DNA of 64,000 bases, from the NCBI GenBank assembly GCA_947462335.1, contig OX381714.1, positions 41,637,360-41,701,359 of the forward strand. The letters run 5' to 3'. The notes beneath the pieces were generated by a model. It was not told the DNA's origin and did no database searches. It saw only the letters and a program-made list of their open reading frames with translations. Below are positions 27,401-36,400 of this stretch, one piece after another; positions within the stretch are counted from its first letter, which is position 1, and each line of letters opens with the position of its first letter. The stretch comes from Harmothoe impar. Its lineage: Eukaryota > Annelida > Polychaeta > Phyllodocida > Polynoidae. Both the position numbers and the translations under genes were made by a program.

Positions 27401-30400
27401 GGCCTCACATCACAAAATCTGGTCGGCTTATCAGAGGTTTTATGGTATTCTATAAAAAAGATAATTTGACTCACCTAAGAGTTGCTGCACCATGTCTTTG
27501 TCTTTTTCTAAGTCGTTCTCCACGTTAATCACAAACACGCGGCCCGTTTTCTGCACCACAAAGTCACCAAATATGGATTAATCATTGGATAACATTATCA
27601 GTAATTAGAAGTCAATGAAATATTTTCAATGTTAAATCACGAGTTTTATTTGACACATTTATGTTGTTAACTTTTCATTGCATTTTGAGCAGTAGTAACA
27701 TGTAGTAGGCGCTGTGACAGCAGTAAAATGTGTTAGGGGTCATGTAGTATGCTATGTGACAGCAATAAGATGTGTTAATGGTCATGTGGTTGTAACAGCA
27801 GTACAATAAATTAATGGTCATGTAACACGAGTAGCATGTAGTAGACCATGTTAGAGCAGTAACATATGTATGGGGTCATGTAATGGCAACACGAGTGTGG
27901 TGTGTTAGGGGTCATGTAGTACCGTAAATTCTCGAGTATTAAAGACTAACTCGGGTATAAGCCGCCCTCCCAACTTTGGGCCGATTCTATAAGCCGCACC
28001 AGCAATCTAATTGTGGTGACTTTAGTACTGTACCACAGTAGCAAAAACCTGCATATAAGCCGTACCCAGACTCTGGGCCGATTCGCACCGGCGATCTGAC
28101 TAGCCGCGGCTTCTAACCGGGAATTTATGGTAGGCCATGCGGCAGCCGTGACATGTGTTAGGGGTCATACAGCAGTAATAAATGTACATACCTTGATGTA
28201 GGCCCCAAAGGAGGAGCAGAGTTCCTTGATGCCGTTGTTGACACGTACAAACAGGTTATACATGAGTGACAGGTCGTGGATGCGGTTCTCCTCCAGCAGG
28301 TGGTCCAGACCTACAACACACAGCACACCATCAGGTAACCCTTTAAGGACGCATGTTGCTAAAAGATCACATTTTGTCGTCATGATGCACCAATACAGCC
28401 CTGGCAAGTAACTCGCCGGTGCTGCATTGGTGCATCATGCCGACCCTTCTGGGGTGTCTCGACCCCGTAGTGTCGGCATGATGCCTGGATGCAGACCTGG
28501 CGAGTTATTCGCCAGGGCTGCATTCATACATCATGACGACCAAGGGCATCATTGATACAGTGCCACTATTCCTATACTAACTCAAGAGATGCCACTCCTG
28601 GGCGAATAAAATGAAGGAATCTTATGCTTTTGCATGATATAATGCACAAACATGTAGTTATTGAATTCACCTAATAATGTATGTCACGCAACCACTTGCT
28701 ACCCTGGGCAGCACAACGTCAAACCAACTGACAAAGCGAGATTCTATCTGCTGAACTTGAAGCTCACTGGAGCTTTAAGACATTTTTGAGAGGTCCTGGT
28801 TCGATCTCCGGTAATTAGATTCGAGGTTTTCTAATATCAGATTGCTACAATCATATAATTCCTTGATAGCAAAAGACAAGATCCAAATTATAAACCTAGT
28901 CTATTGCTGCACCAATAGGCCTATGTCTCTCACTTACCTTTTTGTAATATAGCATGTAAGTGTTGAGCTATCAATTGTTTCTCTACGCAGGCTATGAGTG
29001 GTTTTCTGAAAACAATAAATAAATCATATTTCTGACGGGACTGTAGTATGTTTCAGTTTCATATTGAATTCGATATATAAAGTACCACTCATGCGAAATG
29101 GATTGCGTTTAAAAAACAATTTCCGAGAAAAGCTTTACCTACATTATTTTACATTATTTTAAATGTATATTTTAAATTTCTCAATATAAATGTCTGAATT
29201 GTGAAAAATACTTTGCAAGTGCTACTCTTAGGTATGCAAGCAACTTCTGAGGATGAAATGGAAATTCATTAGCATTTATATGAACTAAAATAAAAGCGAG
29301 GGCTTTACCTTGTCGACATGTCCAAATAGTGAATTAGTCGCTCCGATTCTTCAGTCAAGCATTTGTCTACATGGCCAAGGTAATTGGGTACCTGCAATGG
29401 AAACAAAAACATGCAATCATATGATCCATGAGAAAAGCACGCTTGATTTTCAAGGTTTCCAATTTGTTCAAGGATTGAACGCCAGTTTACAAGGTTAAAC
29501 GACTTTCCCCGAGACGTTTTTTGAGCTATGTATAATACCACTTGTTAACTACCATATGTTAAAATTTTCTTTTCTACTCAGCTTCTAACAATAGGAAATA
29601 AAAGAAGGGTTTTGTGATTTCATTTTGAATTCATGTGTTTTTTTCTTTGTTAATTATTTGTTTATTGAGAGTAGAACCAAGATAGTGTTATGGCGTGGAC
29701 GGTTTCTTCATTTGTCTTGTAGTAAATGTAAAGCGGGTACTCACGTCACGCTCCTGCATGAGTCGCTGTCCCTCGGTGGCATAGAGCCGGTCTGTCGCTT
29801 GTAGGAACTTATTCTCAAACGCATCACCATAAATCTGATGTAGAGAAAATAATATTCAGTACTATACTATGTATCGATCATCATACTGAAAACATATGCT
29901 GTTCTTTAATATCATTTGTAAGACCGTTTTATTTTGATAAATCTGCCGTCGAAACTTGCTTCTTTTGTTTTGTAAAAGAATGTGGGTGTCCAAAGAATTT
30001 GCTGTGATATCTTGTATTGAATCCAGGTTAGGCCAAAAAAAAAAAAAAAATTGTTTCAGGTAACATGGGAAGAAACTCTAGGGTCGGTAGGTCGGATTAT
30101 TTTTTTTTTTTAACTTTTTTTTTTTTACTTCCCCTCTAAAATTGACCCAAAAAAGTGTAAAAATGGGGAGATTTTTTTTCCAAAATTTTGTAAACCTAAA
30201 ATTGACCCCAAAAAAGTATAAGAATATAAAAATGTCTTCAAAATTGCAGAAAAAACATAGGGTCGGCCCTGTTTAGATAGGGTCGGTCGGGTGACCTGAA
30301 ACAAACCTTTTTTTTTTGGCCTTATCGAAATGAGGTGGCCTAATGGTGAGATCGCTTGTATTAATTGCTCAACAACCAAAGTATCTTGGAAATTGTTTTG

Positions 30401-33400
30401 TTTTTGTAAAGGTGATGAGACATATCAGGTGAGATATAGATAGAAATCCTCACTCTCATGATACAATTTCTTTTACATTCCACGCTATATGTACAGGCAA
30501 AGTACATCTACAACTAGAAATCTTTCAGTTATTGGGCATTCTAAGCAATACACTAGGATTCAAAGGTATAGGATCTACAAAATCCACACCATAGGTGTGG
30601 TGGCCGGCTTCCATCAAGGATTCTGGATCACATATATTAGTCTATTATTATAATTGATACACTTGAAGCAGCATGCCATCCTTAAAGGGTTAGTGTTGAA
30701 AGGTCATGATGCATGAAAGCATCGCGGTTCACTTGAAGCGCCATGCTGTCTTTAAAGGGTTAGTGTTGAGAGGTCATGATGCATGAATGCATCGCGGTTC
30801 ACTTTAAGTGCCATGCTGTCCTTAAAGGGTTAGTGTGGAGAGGTCATGATGCATTAATGCATCGGGGTTCACTTGAAGCGCCATGCTGTCCTTAAAGGGT
30901 TAGTGAGGAGAGGTCATGATGCATTAATGCAGCGTGGTTCACTTGAAGCACAATGCTGTCCTTAAAGGGTTAGTCTGGAGAGGTCATGATGCATGAATGG
31001 GATATGAATGCAATGCTGTTCAGTTGTAGCACCAACCTGTCCTTAAAAGCTTAGTGTGGAGAGGTCATGATGCATTAATGCATCGTGGTTCACCTAAAGA
31101 GCCATGCTGTCCTTAAAGGGTTAGTGTGGAGAGGACATTATGCATGAATGCATCGCGGTTCACTTGAAGCACCATGCTGTCCTTAAAGGGTTAGTCTGGA
31201 GAAGTCATGATGCATAAATGCATTGCTGGTCACTTGTAGCACCATGCTGTTCTTAAATGGTTATTCTGGAAAAGTCATGATGCATGTATGAATGCATCGC
31301 TGTTCACTTGAAGCGCCATGCTGTCCTTAAAGGGTTAGTGTTGAGAAGTCATGATGCATAAATGCATTACTGCTCAGTTGAAGCACCATGCTGTCCTTAA
31401 AGGGTTAGTGTGGAGAGGACATCATGTATGAATACATCATGGTTCACTTGAAGCACCATGCTGTCATTAAAGGGTTATTGTGGAGAAGTCATGATGCATG
31501 AATGAATGCATTGCTGTTCACTTGTAGCACAATTTTTTTTAATAAGGCCAAAAAAAAAAGAAGGTGTGTTTCAGGTTACCCGACCCTACCTAGGAAAACA
31601 GGGCCGACCCTAGAAATTTTTATCCAATTTTGAAAAAATATTTATACTTTAGGTCATTTTAGGGCAATTTAAGAGTTGTTCTGATAATTCACGAGTCGAG
31701 GCGGTCGGCGGCGAGTCTGCATTAAAGTTCGCGAGTCAATTTCTAGGTACTTTTCAGGCCAAAGTAAAAAAAAAAAAATAAATAAAAAAAAAATAAAAAA
31801 TCCGACCTACCTACCCTAGATTTTCAGACCATGTAACCTGAAACACACCTTTTTTTTTTGGCCTAACTGGTTTTTATTCTGGAGGTGTGAGGAAGGTTCC
31901 TGAGGATCGTGTTTGCATCGGGCTCCAGCTGTGCTCATTGATGGTTTGTTTATAAAAAGCGGTTCATGCTGTCCTTAAATGGTTAGTCTGGAAAAGTCAT
32001 GATGCATGAATGCATGAATGCATCGCTGTTCATTTATAGCACCATGATACCCATTAAGGGTTAGTGTGCAGAAATAATGATTCATGCATGTATCATGACG
32101 ACAAATGGAATATGGCATATCAATACACTATGCGGACCTTAATGGGTTAATACAGAGTAGAATTATTCTCCAGGGCTGCATTCATGCATCATGCCAGCAA
32201 AGGGCATGAATTAATCTAATTGTCACGTCGACCCTATTATAAGGCTTATGTGACAATTGTGGTGGTGTGAGGCACGCAGCTCTCAGAAAGCTGATCGTGA
32301 ATAGGGCGTTGAGGTGTGCAACTACATGTGTATGACAGCTTTTGAGTAGGACACGCCTGCCGCGGTCTGTACTATGGTCTCACCTACCTGAGTGAGGTGC
32401 TATTGAAAGGTCAGTAGACGCGCTGCTGCTGTTGAAACTTTACGGAGGTGTGATCAACATAATAATTATAGCTTTGTGCCTATTGAAAGTTCAGCAGACC
32501 GGAATGAGCAGTGCATTCTGGGATAGAGACGTGTGAAAAACATATAGAATGTTTGCAGGTAAGGTCTAATGCGTAATGGGAACGGCTGACGACGCAGGGT
32601 TAGGAGCTCTCAGAAAGCTGGGAGGTGAGGGTCATTAAGGTGTTAGCAGTGTGTGGCAGTATGTGTGAACAACATCGTACCATTGAAAGCTCAGAAGACC
32701 GGAATGAGCAGTGCATTGTGGGTTATAATAGAGTGTTTGCCTGTAAGGTGGTGCAGGTTAGGCTGACGACGCAGGGTTCTGGCCAGCGGACAGCGTAGTG
32801 CAGTGCTGAAGGGTGGGAGACCATAGAGCCGCAGGTTTCTGGCCAGCGGACAGCGGAGTGCAGTGCTGAAGGGTGGGAGACCATAGAGCCTGTGTATGTA
32901 GGGTGCAAAAAGCAAACGAGCCAATGCTAATCCTATGGACGCGCAGTTCCTGTTGAAACCTTACGGAAAAGTGAACTCCATAACCATGGCCGGGGACTCC
33001 GTCGCCGGCCAACAAGTAAACATACCTGTAAGTCGGACAACATGCGGAGCAGGCTCTTGAGTAGTTGGCGGTCCACCTGTTCGTTGTTTCGCTCCCGTTC
33101 AATCAGAAGAAGGATACCGTCCACAGTCCGCTTCTGAACGATGGTGTTGGAGATAATGTGAACACGAAACAGGTCCAGGCCCATATCCCTACATTGAGGA
33201 AACAAGATCAACGGATTAAGTATTTCTTAATTGTATAAGAAAAGATCCATCAAGACAATGAAGCGTTATCATCAAATTTTTCACTATATAAAGGAAATGT
33301 CTTTCAAGAGTTAAAAACATTTTAATTTCATACCTTTACCTCTTCGAAATAAGATTCCCTGGATTTTTTTTGTTTTTTGAAAATACACCCTGGATTCTCG

Positions 33401-36400
33401 TATTAATCAAAATACTTTTATATCAAAATATACTAAATGCATACTCTCATTGAAATGTGTGGATGATCCTTTCTGCTTGGCTAGTCACATGGTCCTGACA
33501 TGGATCCCCGCCCCTTGCTTCCAGTGAGCAACCAAACAGAAAGGATGCTCTGTGTGAGAGCATATTGTCTACATGGTTGCTTTTCATGTATAAAGTAGAC
33601 TGTGATATATAAAACCTTACCATATGGAGGCCACGGCAGAGTTTTGTAATACGTAGGTTCGATCTAGTACCAGGAAGATGCTTCTAATCATGATCTGCAA
33701 AGGAGATTTATTATCAAAACTGCCCAATGAAAGGTTTGTATTTTGTGGAAATGCATGTTCTGTGAACAATGACATATCCATAGATGTAACCACATTCTTA
33801 TATATGTGACAAAACGTGGGAAAACGTGACATATGGGGAAAACACCTTTATCTAAGTTGTCTGCAGCTACAATTTAATGCTCCCAGTTATATTATATGCT
33901 CGTTATAAACATACCCCGATGAGGTTCTAGAGAACGAAACGTTGCAAAATATTACTTTGAAGTCACCCCTTATCTGTCATCTATAAACTGGAACCACTGA
34001 GACCCGAACCGGTTTGTTGGGAGTATTGGATTTCTGATTTATCTTTAAGATGCACTTTCTTCTATAATGAACATTTCAATGATAATACGTACCATTTGAC
34101 GACAGTGAGATTGCCAACATTGGTCCATTGATTTTAAGAATTGTTCGCTGTCCATAGACTCTGTAAAGCTGGTTAAGGATAACTCCATATAAGCATGTAT
34201 TTAAATAAAATACTTATAGATAGATATATTGACTCCCTGTAAGTAAGGGATAAATTATTTCATAATCTTAAACATCCACTCAAAAAATGAACGGAACTAC
34301 AATACGCCTATGCTGACCTCCATGAGACTTCCATTCCGTTTTTCAAAATCGGAGGAAGGCGAATACTGAGTCAAAAATAATAGAAAAGAAATTGTGAGTC
34401 AATCATGACAGCCACTTGTGCCGTTAGCATGTGTCCTATGTGCAAGGATATTTGACGAACTGGTGGATGTTGGCCTTGACGTGGTTTTCACACACCACCT
34501 TGAGTTGGTCGTACAGCTGCGCCGACATCTTGTGGGAGCACATGTTCTCCACCGCCTGGAAATACAGCAATGGAACAATCTCAATATGGTAAGCTACCAC
34601 ATTAACCAATATCATTGTGGGAACTGGTAAATCGTATTATAGAGATCGTAAATTTTTTGCTCCTTTTAAATGAATTTAAAATATAATCGTTTACTTTATA
34701 CTGTTATACTTATAGTTGTATTGGACCACATTCAAATCATCGTAGAATCCGATAACTCCTTGTTGAAAAGCAGGAAATTTTACGGTGTTTCAAAAACTCC
34801 TATTCTTAATAGAGTTCCTTAAAGCCTGGCACTCAAATGTGGCCAGAATTCGACAAATACCTTTGCCCGTGACACAAAACAATTCCACTGGCCATAGTTT
34901 ATGCAATGTCCAAAATTGATCCCCCCCCCCTCCTGATGGACACGTTTTTCACTCTCTATGTCCAGTGGACACAACTGTTCTGAATCGATTCGTCTAAGGC
35001 CTAAAATAAAAAGTTGTGTTCCGGTATCCCCACCGCCCCTACGTTTTGAGGCCGACCCTAATTTTTTTTTAATTTTTGAGGACATTTTTGGCATTTTTTA
35101 CTACTAAAAGTGACTTTTCTGACCTGTTTATTTTTGACTATGTTACCAGAACACAACTTTTTTTTTTAGGCCTAACCCTGGCGGTGCACCATATGTAATT
35201 CAATACTAAATTCAGGTGAAGAATGTCGTTTCTGAAGGTCTGATATGAGCTGGAGTAGAGGAGGACCTGGAGAGGCTGGTCCCTTACCTGATACAGCTCC
35301 TCCAGGCTGGCCTGGATGGCATGACTCTGGTGGATAGCTTCTACGGCGCCCTCCAGTTTGCCCCATGTTTCTCGTTCGTAATTCTCAGGCAGCTTAGGTT
35401 TCTCTGGAAAATGGGAAAACAAATCAGTTTAGAATTTCACCCGGGGGGTTATACATAGAACAAAGACGAGGGGTAAAGGGGTTTTCTAGTTTTGGGTGCA
35501 GGTTTTGGGTGCAGGTCATACAATGGTTTTTAGAGGTACTTGTAGTCATATTGAGACCCCGGGTGCTCGTTAATGGGAGTGGGGCTTGAGGTAGAAAACC
35601 CTACCCCTAGCACACATTGAGTAGGAGTAAAGAGGTCAAGCTAATTATCTAGTGAATGCGGCCATGACTTGATCTCAGTGTCATCTCACCTTATGCAATC
35701 TAAGTGTGAGATAAGACTAAGTACAGCTGTCATGATGGCTGCACCCTAGTGTTTTACGCTATGGGCCTACAGTAGGTCCATAATTCTGAGATACCATCAA
35801 TTCCTCAAACTAGACTATAAGACCCCGGGTGTACACAGTACTCATGACTATGGATATCATGATCATGGATTTCAGTTACCATTATATTCCTTAGAGGCAG
35901 CCTCTGCACCATGATGCAGGGGTTGCCTACACCAAGTTACAGAGACTGCCTACACCAAGGTACAGAGGCTGCCTACACCTAGGTACAGAGGCTGCCTACA
36001 CCAAGATACAGAGGCTGCCTACTCCATGGTACAGAGACTCCTTACACCAAGGTACAGAGACTGCCTACACCAAGGTACAGAGGCTGCCCATCCCACGGTA
36101 CAGAGGCTGCCTACACCAAGATACAGAGGCTGCCTACTCCATGGTACAGAGGCTCCTTACACCAAGGTACAGAGGCTGCCTGCACCAAGTTACAGAGGCT
36201 GCCAACACCAAGGTACAGAGGCTCCTTACACCAAGGTACAGAGACTGCCTGCACCAAGGTACAGAGGCTGCCTACACCAAGATACAGAGGCTGCCTACTC
36301 CATGGTACAGAGACTCCTTACACCAAGGTACAGAGACTGCCTACACCAAGGTACAGAGGCTGCCCATCCCACGGTACAGAGGCTGCCTACACCAAGATAC

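Noticed and set aside
28785..28810. tRNA T-arm-like GGTTCGATCTCC
   Set aside because: No acceptor stem, D-arm or anticodon arm around it; at most a SINE remnant.
30330..30360. tRNA A-box-like GTGGCCTAATGGTGAGA
   Set aside because: No matching B box or cloverleaf nearby; possibly a tRNA-derived SINE fragment.
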